Of a DNA stretch of 56,864 nt, positions 1-7,679 are shown piece by piece. Every line of letters starts with the position of its first letter. The first letter of the stretch is position 1. Below the pieces are notes generated by a model. That model saw nothing but the letters and a program-made list of their open reading frames with translations, made no database searches and was not told where the DNA came from. A program made the translations under genes and the position numbers. This DNA is from Spirochaetia bacterium (GTDB lineage Bacteria; Spirochaetota; Spirochaetia; Treponematales; Breznakiellaceae): positions 1 to 56,864 of the forward strand of contig BNUX01000007.1 of the NCBI GenBank assembly GCA_025997675.1, written 5' to 3'.

Positions 1-157
1 TTAACGGTCCATCTTCATTCATCGCAGAGCGATAGCTTTGAGGCGTAATTTCATTACAAATCCCGCAATACCGCTCTTTGGGGAGTTGAAAACCGAGAAG
101 GGGATAACTAACATATTGTATTCCCCGACATTTTTCACAAGTATACTTGACTATCAT
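1..157 (-). CDS. small zinc-ribbon protein, C-terminus cut by window edge
   Basis: A minus-strand frame opens at ATG (155-157) behind AGGAGG and runs off the window after about 52 codons. Two CxxC pairs (C7/C10 and C31/C34) make a four-cysteine zinc ribbon likely. It lies 11 bases after the stop of the upstream gene and is probably the distal visible gene of the par operon. Zinc ribbons of this size on mobile elements may bind nucleic acid, but nothing here proves that. The start is well supported; the function is not known. Confidence 0.6.
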   Translation of the reverse strand, partial: MIVKYTCEKCRGIQYVSYPLLGFQLPKERYCGICNEITPQSYRSAMNEDGPL

Positions 158-168
158 TCAGCCTCCTA

Positions 169-654
169 TTAAAAATCAAACACCGAACTTATAGGAATAA
201 GTGTCTTTCTCTCGTGCCCACCTTCCTCTATTTTACCAAGAGCGCCACCGGCTATGTCGGATATGGCGTAAATAGCCATATCAAAATTGGTGATGATATT
301 CGCCTTCGTTAAGGGGCCAACCCAGTCAATCATTCTGACAGCCCAGTCAAATATGTATTCCTTGGCTGTTGATGATAAAATAGAGAGTTGAATGGAATAA
401 AAAGACGGATTTTTTCTTATCCGTATCCACCCCTTGTCTAAAATATCAGCGATAATTTCTTCCCTTGCTTTCTTTTCCGTTCCTACCGCTTCACCATAGG
501 AATGATAGATGTCCTCAATCTGTTTGGTGGCACAATCAAATGCCACCGGATTATCAATTACCTTTTGGATATGAGTTTCGCCGTGTCCGATGGGGAGAAT
601 CTTTCCTTGGGGACTAATCCACCACGCCGGGGCGTTGGGGTTAAAATCGGTCAT
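169..654 (-). CDS. hypothetical element protein (161 aa)
   Basis: A soluble protein of 161 residues with no signal peptide or membrane segment. The N-terminus contains a proline/tryptophan patch (PAWWISPQGKILPIG) followed by THIQKVIDNP and a helical, charged centre (KKAREEIIADIL) ending in GWIRIR. I recall similar short proteins in phages and conjugative elements that start with a 'GKILPV..HI..V..NP' pattern, but I cannot name a function. It sits in the minus-strand run downstream of parB and its codon use is AT-rich like the rest of the element. Confidence 0.6.
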   Translation of the reverse strand: MTDFNPNAPAWWISPQGKILPIGHGETHIQKVIDNPVAFDCATKQIEDIYHSYGEAVGTEKKAREEIIADILDKGWIRIRKNPSFYSIQLSILSSTAKEYIFDWAVRMIDWVGPLTKANIITNFDMAIYAISDIAGGALGKIEEGGHERKTLIPISSVFDF

Positions 655-685
655 AACAATTCCTCATCTGGTCAGTTTAATCTTA

Positions 686-847
686 TTATTCCAGTTCATA
701 CTCTTCACCTACCAGCAAATCTGAAAAAGGCACCCTGTCATTTTCCAACAAATCTGAAAAAGGAGTTTTAATCACGCCGTATCCAGCATCTTCTAAAATC
801 TTTGTAGCTTTTTTAAAAAGCCTATCTTCATCTATATTCTCTTCCAT
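686..847 (-). CDS. very small acidic protein (53 aa)
   Basis: ATG at 845-847 opens a 53-codon frame ending in TAA at 686-688. The product is acidic and contains an internal near-duplication (PFSDLLENDR then PFSDLLVGEE). It ends in EEYELE, resembling the DDYELD/DEYELD tails of the three paralogs at 7.7-8.6 kb. There is only a weak GGGG upstream of the start. It fills the gap between parB and the 169-654 gene in the same orientation. No function is recognised; the shared tail is the only clue. Confidence 0.45.
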   Translation of the reverse strand: MEENIDEDRLFKKATKILEDAGYGVIKTPFSDLLENDRVPFSDLLVGEEYELE

Positions 848-898
848 AATTGAACCCCTATATTGTTAGTCAATTGATAGCCACAGGTGGATTATGAC

Positions 899-1735
899 TC
901 ATTTAAGGAGCTTGATTCCATTCACCTTAAAAATCGTTTTAATCTTGGATTCGATCATCCTAACCAATTTCACATTAGGAAAAGTCAGCTTTATCGTCAA
1001 GCCGTCAGACGAGACCCAGTATTTTACAGATTCCGCGGGTGCTGCCTTGCCCTTCTTTGAGGACGTAGAAGGTTTTTTCAGTTCCCGGACTTTGGTTCTC
1101 ATTTCTTCACGAGTAATCTTGCCCTTGCCGTGCTGTTTAAGGACTTCAATGCGTTCCTTGGGGTCTGAAATCCCCTTGGTTTCCACAATGTCGGTGATTT
1201 TTATGCCGGCATAATTTATGGCTTCTTTCAATTCAGGAGCCTTATTAATTTCCTTTACGCCCACAAAAAGAACCTGAATATAGCCCACGGTCTTTCCCAT
1301 CATTTTGGCTATTTCTTCTATGGATATTCCCCGTTCTTTCAAGGAGGTAAGAGCATTGACTAAATCAATCTGGCTCAGATCTTCCCGCTGGACATTCTCT
1401 ACCAACTGGATGACCGAGAGGTTTTCCGCGTCGGAAATGATACACCGGATACTATGAAACTTGTCAGGCTGTTTCTTGTAGAGCAGTTGAGTAGCCATAA
1501 AGCGCCGATGTCCGGTCTTTACAACATAGCCGTCCCCATCAACATAGACCGTTATGGGTTGGAGAAGGCCATGCTGGCGGATGCTGTCAGCAAGTTCCTC
1601 GATTCCGGTGTAGTCCTTGCGGACATTCGTTTTTACAGAAATATCACCAATAGGAATGTCCTTTATGGTGAGCCTGACAGAGCCGTTGTCCTGAGTCCCC
1701 GCCTGCGAGTTCTTTACTAATCTGAGGGTTGCCAT
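899..1735 (-). CDS. parB: ParB-type partition protein
   Basis: ParB proteins load on centromere-like parS sites and slide as CTP-bound clamps, and work with ParA to segregate plasmids or chromosomes. Residues about 22-110 form the ParB N-terminal nuclease-like fold, with the diagnostic GHRR motif at 75-78 and ENVQRE near 113. A helix-turn-helix region follows (ERGISIEEIAKMMGKTVGYI). The C-terminus is a lysine-rich linker followed by a short domain. At 278 aa it is a normal length. It starts one base into the parA stop, so the two are translationally coupled. A chromosomal ParB would normally lie near gidA/dnaA, so this is most likely the element's own copy. Confidence 0.88.
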   Translation of the reverse strand: MATLRLVKNSQAGTQDNGSVRLTIKDIPIGDISVKTNVRKDYTGIEELADSIRQHGLLQPITVYVDGDGYVVKTGHRRFMATQLLYKKQPDKFHSIRCIISDAENLSVIQLVENVQREDLSQIDLVNALTSLKERGISIEEIAKMMGKTVGYIQVLFVGVKEINKAPELKEAINYAGIKITDIVETKGISDPKERIEVLKQHGKGKITREEMRTKVRELKKPSTSSKKGKAAPAESVKYWVSSDGLTIKLTFPNVKLVRMIESKIKTIFKVNGIKLLK

Positions 1736-2496
1736 TAGATACGCTCCTTAATTTTGATATTCAAGACACTTTTAATCAGCGCCTTTACTTCCTCATACGC
1801 TTTCCTTGTTTCGGCTTTATCGCTGAGTTGATAGTTCTGCTTGTTGATAAACTTACGAAAAACCGATGACCGGGAAATGCGGCAAGGATTGATAAAGGCG
1901 TTGAAAGCCTCATCATTCAAAAACATATTGGTAATCTGGTTCCGGTAAGCATCTTGATTATCAGTAAGCGGCTTTTCAAACTGGTTAAATATGATGTGGA
2001 TGTCCAGCTTGTCCAATTCCAGATCGACAAGTTTTTCAAACTGATACTTTACAGCCTGAAAACTAAAAATGTCCTGTTGAACCGGAATGAGCAGAATGTC
2101 GCTGGCGGTCAGGACATTTCCGATGATGTTGTCATAAGTGGGGCTGGTGTCAATTATCACATAATCATAGTCCAGCCCCTGTAAAGTCCTTTTAAGCCGT
2201 TTCAGGCTATCGGTGCTGCGGAACTCATTGAGCCGGACATCACCACGAATTAGGTCAAGGTTTTTGTTTATCTCGATGTTGCACTCTTCGACCGAGGCTC
2301 CAAGAAACAGGTCAAAAACACTCTTTTTCTGGCTTATTTCCCCATCGGTGAGGTAAGCGGAAAGTGAATTGTTGGAAGCGTCCGCATCGATCACCAGACA
2401 CCTATAACCGGCTTTGGTTAAGGCGTTGATAAACAAGATTGAAAGCGTGGTCTTGCCTGTGCCGCCCTTAATTGAATTGACAGAAATTATCTTCAC
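1735..2496 (-). CDS. parA: ParA-type partition ATPase
   Basis: ParA ATPases drive segregation of ParB-bound DNA. The deviant Walker A box KGGTGKTT is at residues 10-17, DADASNNS near 38 and the Walker B region VIIDTSP near 113. The 253-aa length with no N-terminal DNA-binding extension fits the small ParA class (Soj / type Ib-like). AGGAGG precedes the start. It is followed without a gap by parB and preceded by an AAA+ ATPase gene 9 bases upstream. That trio suggests the AAA+ protein is part of element maintenance. Confidence 0.9.
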   Translation of the reverse strand: MKIISVNSIKGGTGKTTLSILFINALTKAGYRCLVIDADASNNSLSAYLTDGEISQKKSVFDLFLGASVEECNIEINKNLDLIRGDVRLNEFRSTDSLKRLKRTLQGLDYDYVIIDTSPTYDNIIGNVLTASDILLIPVQQDIFSFQAVKYQFEKLVDLELDKLDIHIIFNQFEKPLTDNQDAYRNQITNMFLNDEAFNAFINPCRISRSSVFRKFINKQNYQLSDKAETRKAYEEVKALIKSVLNIKIKERI

Positions 2497-2505
2497 TATT
2501 TCCTC

Positions 2506-4230
2506 CTATACCCCAAAACCTATTTTCTTGCTGGTATCCTTCACCAGTTTTTCATCACGGCACATAGACATCATTTCTTCCAGGGAAGGTTTATCCCCGG
2601 TGAGTATCATGTCAATAGTCCTTTTCCGGGCGATATTCTCAATCTCACCGCCGGAAAAATTATAGCCAGCGGCAAGGACAGCAGCGTCATCATCAGACAG
2701 GTCATCAACCATTGATTTCCAAATGGCTTTCCGGCTCTCTTTGTCCGGCTTTGAAAACTCAATCTTATAGAGGAATCGCCGCTCGAAGGCATCATCAAAG
2801 TTTTTAGTCAGGTTGGTGGTGGCTATAAGGATACCTTCAAGGTTTTCCAGTTCATCAAGAATAATGTTCTGTATAGCATTCTCGGTCTGCGCCGGTCCGG
2901 ACCGCTCGCCGCTGATGACCTGCCGCTTACTAAAAATACCATCAGCCTCATTGAAAAAGAGAATAGGTATGTTTTCCTCATTCTTCTGCGCTAACTTCAC
3001 AAGCCCCCGGTAGCGGTCAAAGATTTCTTTTATACGCTTCTCACTATCGCCGAACCACTTGCTTTTTGTTTCTGATAAATCAACCTTCATAATGTCCCTT
3101 TCGGTAAGCCGGGCAATCTGTAATACCTGTTCCGTTTTTCCAGTCCCACTTTCCCCAGAAAATATACAGGCAAAACCAAGCCGCATATTATTTGCTTCAA
3201 GACGGCTACGGACATTTTGAAACTGGTCTTTATCAAGCAGCCTCTGGAGCTTGAAGATTTTGTCCCTTTCGGTCTCATTATAGATGAGTTCCTTGGGCTT
3301 AATGTCCTTATACGAAATCAGTCCTTTATGATTCTTCCCTATAAGATTTATAGTTGAAATCTCCCCAAGTAAATCATCTTTTGTCTTCTGTGTGAGAACG
3401 AAGGTCTGATTATTACCGAAGCCCTGATAGTTTTCGCTTTCAATGAGACCTAATTCTTGGAGCTTGTTCTTTTCATTTACAAGTTGCCGCCATATCCGCA
3501 CGCCACGGCTACGATTATCGAAAATGCTGGAAACATTCTGGCAGGATATTCTCTGGTCGTCGTCTATGGCCTGATTACAGATTATGAGCAGAAGCATCCA
3601 GTCATCATCAGCAAGCCCCAATTCCTTTATCTTTTTGACAAAATCAAGGTGATGGTTGTCGGCTACCAGTTGGGTAATTTCATACTTCAATGTGTCAAAA
3701 GTAATACTTTCAGCAATCCGCTGCTCGAAAAGGTCGTCCAGCGTCCCGAAAAAATCTTCAAAAGTTAAGTCTTTATGTGAAGGAATAGACCATTCTTCAT
3801 TATGGTTTAATACCTCAATCACATTTTTTGGCACCCTATAAGTTGAAATACCGCTCTCACCTCTGGATGCAAAAGGTGTGGATCTCCCCGGATACCCCTG
3901 ATATTTGCGGATAAGCCTTTGTTCCACAAGTGAATCAAAGTCATTTTGATACTGGATAATTAGAAGCGAGGGTGTCTTGATGCTCTTTGCTATGTCCGTA
4001 ATAGAAACGGACGATTCATTTTGAATATTTAATATGATGGAAAACAACACGGCCTGAACCGGGGATATGTGGAGTTTCTCGACCAAGAGCCTGACATCGG
4101 CGGAATCTGTTTTAAGGTTTTCAAGCCCCTTGTCCTGCCGTAAAACTTCATAAATAGCGAGGACATTGGATAGAAGGTTCGGCTCCTTTTTAGCGTTAAT
4201 TCCGATGATTGGTTGTTCCATCATAAGCAC
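2506..4230 (-). CDS. AAA+ ATPase with N-terminal winged-helix-like region
   Basis: The C-terminal third is a clear AAA+ module: Walker A GESGTGKT at about 359-366, Walker B-type ILFFNEAD near 423, sensor-type ATTN, arginine-finger region FERRFLYK and a lid containing GYNFSGGEIENIAR. The first 300 residues are helical and include a stretch that could be winged-helix DNA-binding. The layout resembles AAA+ proteins on conjugative elements that remodel nucleoprotein complexes; substrate unknown. GTG at 4230 and ATG at 4224 are both possible starts, and neither has a Shine-Dalgarno. A TATGTAAGCATT motif abuts the start. The gene is co-oriented with parA and parB. Confidence 0.75.
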   Translation of the reverse strand: MLMMEQPIIGINAKKEPNLLSNVLAIYEVLRQDKGLENLKTDSADVRLLVEKLHISPVQAVLFSIILNIQNESSVSITDIAKSIKTPSLLIIQYQNDFDSLVEQRLIRKYQGYPGRSTPFASRGESGISTYRVPKNVIEVLNHNEEWSIPSHKDLTFEDFFGTLDDLFEQRIAESITFDTLKYEITQLVADNHHLDFVKKIKELGLADDDWMLLLIICNQAIDDDQRISCQNVSSIFDNRSRGVRIWRQLVNEKNKLQELGLIESENYQGFGNNQTFVLTQKTKDDLLGEISTINLIGKNHKGLISYKDIKPKELIYNETERDKIFKLQRLLDKDQFQNVRSRLEANNMRLGFACIFSGESGTGKTEQVLQIARLTERDIMKVDLSETKSKWFGDSEKRIKEIFDRYRGLVKLAQKNEENIPILFFNEADGIFSKRQVISGERSGPAQTENAIQNIILDELENLEGILIATTNLTKNFDDAFERRFLYKIEFSKPDKESRKAIWKSMVDDLSDDDAAVLAAGYNFSGGEIENIARKRTIDMILTGDKPSLEEMMSMCRDEKLVKDTSKKIGFGV

Positions 4231-4242
4231 TATGTAAGCATT
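4231..4242 (-). promoter_or_regulatory. element motif TATGTAAGCATT, copy 1
   Basis: A 12-bp motif directly in front of the AAA+ ATPase start. This copy differs from the other three (5039, 5529, 10192) only in the last base. All four sit within a few tens of bases of an element gene start. Arms TATG and CATA form a short imperfect dyad. An operator or a core promoter are both possible. Confidence 0.45.
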
Positions 4243-4245
4243 CCC

Positions 4246-5031
4246 TCAATGATTTTTGACATAATTCTCCGCTTTTTTGGAAAACTTCAAGGCTTCCAGA
4301 CAAAAATCCTTATCCAGCCACAAAGCATCATCAATAAAGGGGAGCGATTCACTCGAATACTGGATAGCGAGGAGGCAGGTTTCCTTGTATTTTTCAGGTG
4401 AAAGGTGTTCTTTATTCACGAACCGGAGTGATTGGTAGTTTTGAATATGTTTTATTTCAGGAAAATCGCCGATTATCCGTTCAATAACGGCAAGGTGTCG
4501 CTTCTGGTAAAAAGCCGTAAAACAGATTTTTCCATAGTCTTCCTTGGAAAATAATTTAGGATTTACCCATTGTAAAGTGGAAGGATGCTTTACAGCCATA
4601 AGGCAAAGTTCAAATGTCTGGTCGTGGATTAGTTGCAGCGCATCGTTGTTTTTGCTAACGGCTATATTGTAAATCACTCTCAATTTCTTCTGGTCATTTT
4701 GAAAATGCTCCTTTTTAACATAATAAAGAGCAATGCTGTTTTGTTTTACCGCCTGACGGCAGAGTTGCTGGTAGAATTCAGCGCCAATAATGGATACATC
4801 AACCCACTGAATGGCTAAACCATTCTGGTCAATGGCTGCGGAACACAGGTTAAAATACTGGTCTGCGGTAAAGCGTTCCGGCGTTACCATCTCCAATTTC
4901 TTACCATCAATTTTGAGTATTTCCAGATGGATTTCGTATAAGTTATCCTGTGAGAAATCCCCTGTTTTTACACAAGTAATGAAAGTGGCGCTTTCTTCAA
5001 AAAATTGTTTAAGGTTGTTTTTGGTTGTCAT
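4246..5031 (-). CDS. DUF4116-like repeat protein
   Basis: The 261-aa product is built of repeats of about 30 residues with the pattern 'YxxLCxxAVxxNxxALxxV' (for example EFYQQLCRQAVKQNSIAL and DYGKICFTAF). This is the style of DUF4116 proteins found in large numbers in some gut and intracellular bacteria. Such helical repeats usually serve protein-protein contacts. No enzyme motif is visible. It lies 15 bases upstream of the AAA+ ATPase gene in the same direction. The start has no Shine-Dalgarno, but a perfect TATGTAAGCATA lies 8 bases upstream. The family assignment is from memory of the repeat pattern. Confidence 0.6.
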   Translation of the reverse strand: MTTKNNLKQFFEESATFITCVKTGDFSQDNLYEIHLEILKIDGKKLEMVTPERFTADQYFNLCSAAIDQNGLAIQWVDVSIIGAEFYQQLCRQAVKQNSIALYYVKKEHFQNDQKKLRVIYNIAVSKNNDALQLIHDQTFELCLMAVKHPSTLQWVNPKLFSKEDYGKICFTAFYQKRHLAVIERIIGDFPEIKHIQNYQSLRFVNKEHLSPEKYKETCLLAIQYSSESLPFIDDALWLDKDFCLEALKFSKKAENYVKNH

Positions 5032-5038
5032 GCTTCAC

Positions 5039-5050
5039 TATGTAAGCATA
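5039..5050 (-). promoter_or_regulatory. element motif TATGTAAGCATA, copy 2
   Basis: Perfect 12-bp copy, 8 bases upstream of the DUF4116-like gene. Farther upstream (5071-5078) is GGAGGTAT, a string also present upstream of copy 4 near 10239-10246. Confidence 0.5.
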
Positions 5051-5079
5051 AATTAAGGATTTTAGATTATGGAGGTATA

Positions 5080-5108
5080 AAAAGTCAGCAGACTAAAACA
5101 AGTCTGCT
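5080..5108 (-). terminator. intrinsic terminator of the 5134-5475 gene
   Basis: On the minus strand an 8-bp stem (AGCAGACT / AGTCTGCT, arms 5101-5108 and 5087-5094) with a 6-base loop is followed by GAC and TTTTT. It lies 26 bases past the stop of the 5134-5475 gene and upstream of the DUF4116-like gene, so it separates two transcription units. Confidence 0.65.
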
Positions 5109-5133
5109 AAAATTGGTAAAATTGTCGATTTTT

Positions 5134-5475
5134 TTATTGTAAGTCCTTGTATAGTTCGTCATTACAAAGAATCTCATCCCTTGGAGTTGTTAGGAAAAAC
5201 TCATCAGATGGTGAAAGATAATAAGCGTTAGCCGAATGAAGATTTTGGTCTTCTAAAATGTCATAAATAATCTTGGTGAATACCACTTTATCTCTTGTAA
5301 GCTCTGCCAATGCAAGAGCATTAAGGAAGAGGATTTTTCTTGAATCTACACTACCAATACCAGCAGCAGCGTTATTTGCTTCATTGGAAATGTATTTACT
5401 ACAAGCCCTAATAATTTTTGAAGCTAATGGATTGATCGCCTCATTGAACACTTTGTTATATGTTTTGTTTGTCAT
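5134..5475 (-). CDS. hypothetical element protein (113 aa)
   Basis: A helical soluble protein without recognised domain; the central part (SNEANNAAAGIGSVDSRK) is alanine- and asparagine-rich. The ATG has no Shine-Dalgarno. ACTAATT stands 4 bases upstream, the same spacing as for the unrelated paralog trio at 7.7-8.6 kb, suggesting a leaderless transcript. It is flanked by its own terminator on the 3' side and by a divergent gene on the 5' side. Confidence 0.55.
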   Translation of the reverse strand: MTNKTYNKVFNEAINPLASKIIRACSKYISNEANNAAAGIGSVDSRKILFLNALALAELTRDKVVFTKIIYDILEDQNLHSANAYYLSPSDEFFLTTPRDEILCNDELYKDLQ

Positions 5476-5479
5476 ACAA

Positions 5480-5486
5480 AATTAGT
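5480..5486 (-). promoter_or_regulatory. ACTAATT start-proximal motif, copy 1
   Basis: AATTAGT on the plus strand (ACTAATT on the coding strand) 4 bases before the ATG at 5475. Read as a -10 element (ACTAAT) it would place transcription at or next to the ATG. No clear -35 is seen. Confidence 0.45.
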
Positions 5487-5528
5487 TAAAATGAATTATC
5501 TTTACACATTCTTCCAAAATCCAAAGAT

Positions 5529-5540
5529 TATGCTTACATA
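5529..5540 (+). promoter_or_regulatory. element motif TATGCTTACATA, copy 3
   Basis: Perfect copy on the opposite strand to copies 1, 2 and 4, in front of the plus-strand operon 5571-6327. Its last A is the first base of an ATG opening a 16-codon frame (5540-5590) that overlaps the next gene start. The micro-frame may be a leader peptide but could be chance. Confidence 0.45.
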
Positions 5541-5570
5541 TGACACAAAAGACCGCAGAAAAGGAGCCGT

Positions 5571-5759
5571 TTGAACTTGTCCGAGTATAATTTTTTTCAA
5601 ATTGATGAAATCTACCAAGTTGGTTGCCTTTTAGCCAAGGGGCAGAAAGCACAGTTCTATAACGAAACAACCGCCTATTTTTTCGGGATAAAAGGTGGAT
5701 TTATTATCAGCCGGGATGGTGATAAATACCTTATCGAAAATAAGGAATATTCAGAATAA
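5571..5759 (+). CDS. small hypothetical protein (62 aa) upstream of radC-like gene
   Basis: A TTG start with AAGGAG (5561-5566) close upstream, or a second TTG at 5577 with better spacing. The product is a compact mixed alpha/beta protein with an FFGIKGGFIISRDGDKY segment. The stop TAA overlaps the ATG of the radC-like gene by one base, so the two are likely co-translated. No family is recognised. Confidence 0.55.
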   Translation: MNLSEYNFFQIDEIYQVGCLLAKGQKAQFYNETTAYFFGIKGGFIISRDGDKYLIENKEYSE

Positions 5760-6172
5760 TGGATGAATATAAAGGATACACTATAAGACATCCCAGCGAC
5801 ATTGTTGCCTTGACGAAACGATACTCTACTAAAAGACAGGAACATTTTTTAGTAATAACGCTGAACGGACTACATAGCACTATAAAAAAACATGTTGCTA
5901 CTATCGGACTTGCTAATAAGACCATCGTGCATCCACGGGAGATATTCTGGTGGGCGATAAAAGATAACGCTTCGGCAGTCGTATTAGTCCATAACCACCC
6001 TTCCGGCTGTATTAAACCAAGTCCAGAAGATAATGAGGCAACGGAACAACTTTGTAAGGCTGCGAAAATATTGGGTATCCGTGTTCTCGACCATGTAATT
6101 ATCACGAAAGAAGATTATTATTCCTATCGACAGCATGAGTTAATTTCTGATGATGGAGAGTTTTGCTTATGA
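5759..6172 (+). CDS. radC: short RadC-type JAB-domain protein
   Basis: The 137-aa protein is only the MPN/JAB metalloprotease-like domain of RadC. The metal motif HNHPSG is at residues 78-83 with the downstream aspartate at D91 (PSPEDN), and the C-terminus has the family's YYSYR. It lacks the N-terminal helix-hairpin-helix region present in the full-length copy at 26815-27576. Short RadC proteins are common on plasmids and islands; their biochemical role is unsettled. It overlaps both neighbours (1 base and ATGA), forming a tight three-gene operon. Confidence 0.85.
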   Translation: MDEYKGYTIRHPSDIVALTKRYSTKRQEHFLVITLNGLHSTIKKHVATIGLANKTIVHPREIFWWAIKDNASAVVLVHNHPSGCIKPSPEDNEATEQLCKAAKILGIRVLDHVIITKEDYYSYRQHELISDDGEFCL

Positions 6173-6327
6173 GGCATAAACGAAAATACATCTGGGCTTA
6201 CTTGGACGGTCAGAAATTGGTGGAGGTCATTCAGGCTGCCCTTGATAATCATAAATCCGTTGATGAGGTAAAGAGGATACTCATCAAAGAAAATCCCGGC
6301 CACGAAATTACCTTTAAGATTGTGTAA
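6169..6327 (+). CDS. very small protein (52 aa) coupled to radC-like gene
   Basis: ATG at 6169 overlaps the radC-like stop as ATGA and gives a 52-aa basic product ending in GHEITFKIV. The tight coupling and clean frame make it a probable gene. Function unknown. Immediately after its stop another ATG (6330) opens only 20 codons and is not called. Confidence 0.55.
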   Translation: MRHKRKYIWAYLDGQKLVEVIQAALDNHKSVDEVKRILIKENPGHEITFKIV

Positions 6328-6375
6328 AAATGACTACACAACAGAAAGAAGTCTCTTATTCTGAAAATAACTTAA

Positions 6376-7464
6376 CTATGATGCTTCTCTAAAAACACTT
6401 TCTATAAAGGTATTACTAAAAGTGTTCATTTTCATATAAGATAAAGAAAGAGAAGGAAGGTTTTTACTTATCCATCCTAATGAGACCTTAATATCAAACA
6501 TTTCCATCATTTTCTTTTGAAGGTATCTATATGACCCCATAATTTCAAGATCTTCAATCAATTCCCGTAATTTATCAATTTTGTAATCCCTATTCCTTTT
6601 TCTCACCTCTAACGCCTTCTCATGCCATTTTTCTATATCCTCAATGGTAGGGGCGTGGTCCGGTTTTTTACCTTCCTCATAATGCTCAATCGCCCACGGA
6701 TACAAGGACCTGACTTGATTGATAATCACCCCTTCTTGTTCTGGTTCCTTATTACAGATTTTTCCTATGGCGGGATTCACTTTCAGCATATATTCTATTG
6801 TATCTTCCAAGGAAACTTTTGCGCCATTACCCCAAACAAAACGATTGACCTTATCCATAATGTGAAAATGTCTTGAATCTTCGCCATTCAACATTTCCAC
6901 TTTCAAAGTGTTCATTTTCATATAAGATAAGGAAGAGGAAGGAGAGGCTGATTTCTGGCTTTCCTCAAAACTGTTCATTTTCATATAAGATAGAGAAGAA
7001 GAAGAAAGTGGTTTAACATATTGAGAATACAACTCACTAAAATTAAAGGTTAATCCAGTCCATTCTGCATCAAAATAATAAGGATTTTTACATTGCCATC
7101 CTGTGTATCTTTGGTCTCCTTTACAGAGTCTATTCACCTCGTGGGTTAAATCAATGTAGCTTTCCCTATCAAAACAAGGCGACTTTAAGACTAATCCGGC
7201 TTGCCAATGTCCTGACGATGGGTTTTGGAACTTGTAAGAAACCGGAATGAGTATTGTATCTTCTGAATGGTCAATGTCTATGATTATGACATCCCTTCTA
7301 TTGTGATTTATCCCCGCTGCACATTGGGGCCATTCTTTGGTATTTTTCCAGCAGTCCAAAATGGTGTCATAAAGGTCAGTCCATCTACCATTTATACATT
7401 TTCTGGTTGTAAGGAACTTACAATTTGTTTTAGGTAATCCGTAGTTTGTTGTTGTGTTATACAA
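6376..7464 (-). CDS. replicase-family plasmid replication initiator (Rep)
   Basis: The middle of the protein (SGHWQAGLVLKSP, then GDQRYTGWQCKNPYY near residues 88-145) matches the pattern of ColE2-type/PF03090 replicases, in which 'sGHaHl.Y.L.tPV ... Y.G...KNP' is typical; these proteins prime replication at their origin. The C-terminal half is charged and helical with a possible DNA-binding segment (MMEMFDIKVSLGWISKN). The peptide SLSYMKMN occurs three times (near residues 158, 180 and 340), encoded by nearly identical DNA, so the gene carries iteron-like repeats. The only start is TTG at 7464; the frame is open back to about 7491. A separate, shifted frame with a good Shine-Dalgarno overlaps this start (see 7392-7638). 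Confidence 0.72.
   Translation of the reverse strand: MYNTTTNYGLPKTNCKFLTTRKCINGRWTDLYDTILDCWKNTKEWPQCAAGINHNRRDVIIIDIDHSEDTILIPVSYKFQNPSSGHWQAGLVLKSPCFDRESYIDLTHEVNRLCKGDQRYTGWQCKNPYYFDAEWTGLTFNFSELYSQYVKPLSSSSLSYMKMNSFEESQKSASPSSSLSYMKMNTLKVEMLNGEDSRHFHIMDKVNRFVWGNGAKVSLEDTIEYMLKVNPAIGKICNKEPEQEGVIINQVRSLYPWAIEHYEEGKKPDHAPTIEDIEKWHEKALEVRKRNRDYKIDKLRELIEDLEIMGSYRYLQKKMMEMFDIKVSLGWISKNLPSLSLSYMKMNTFSNTFIESVFREAS
6423..6443 (+). repeat. iteron-like repeat 1 inside rep
   Basis: TGTTCATTTTCATATAAG followed by ATA and then a purine tract (AAGAAAGAGAAGGAAGG). It is near the 3' end of rep and identical over 21 bp to copies 2 and 3. Confidence 0.75.
6909..6929 (+). repeat. iteron-like repeat 2 inside rep
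   Basis: Identical 21-bp core beginning TGTTCATTTTCATATAAG, again followed by a GA-rich tract (AGGAAGAGGAAGGAG). Confidence 0.75.
6972..6992 (+). repeat. iteron-like repeat 3 inside rep
   Basis: Third identical 21-bp core, 63 bp from copy 2, followed by GAGAAGAAGAAGAAAG. All three copies are in the same reading frame of rep and encode SYMKMN. Confidence 0.75.
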
Positions 7465-7638
7465 GAATTGTTTTTGTTTGCTAATTTTTGGTCAGCTTTT
7501 GTAATAAATTGTCCATACATATCTCCTTCCAAGAGTAATCTTGCGTGTCCAATCTTTAAGGTCGTTGGATTTTCATTTTTCTATTTCATATTTCTCGACC
7601 AGTTGATATGGTGCATGACTCCCATACTTTACAACCAT
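7392..7638 (-). pseudogene. small gene overlapping rep, broken or frameshifted at an A5 run
   Basis: From ATG 7638 the frame reads MVVKYGSHAPYQLVEKYEIEK and meets TGA (7573-7575). One base back the next frame continues as protein-like sequence (NENPTTLKIGHARLLLEGD, then MYGQFITKADQKL) to a TAA at 7392-7394, overlapping the rep start out of frame. The shift falls on AAAAA (plus-strand T run 7576-7580). Joined, it would give about 82 residues. The second half also has its own GGAAGGAG and ATG at 7520, so it could be a 42-aa leader frame by itself. A true mutation, programmed -1 slippage or a sequencing error cannot be told apart here. Confidence 0.5.
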
Positions 7639-7643
7639 TATTT

Positions 7644-7650
7644 AATTAGT
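7644..7650 (-). promoter_or_regulatory. ACTAATT start-proximal motif, copy 2
   Basis: ACTAATT on the coding strand, 5 bases before ATG 7638 of the frameshifted small gene. Confidence 0.4.
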
Positions 7651-7679
7651 AGTATGTCCATAAAAAGACATTTATAGTT

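Noticed and set aside
5540..5590. A 16-codon leader peptide gene
   Set aside because: Too short to support; overlaps the start of the 5571 gene and has no Shine-Dalgarno.
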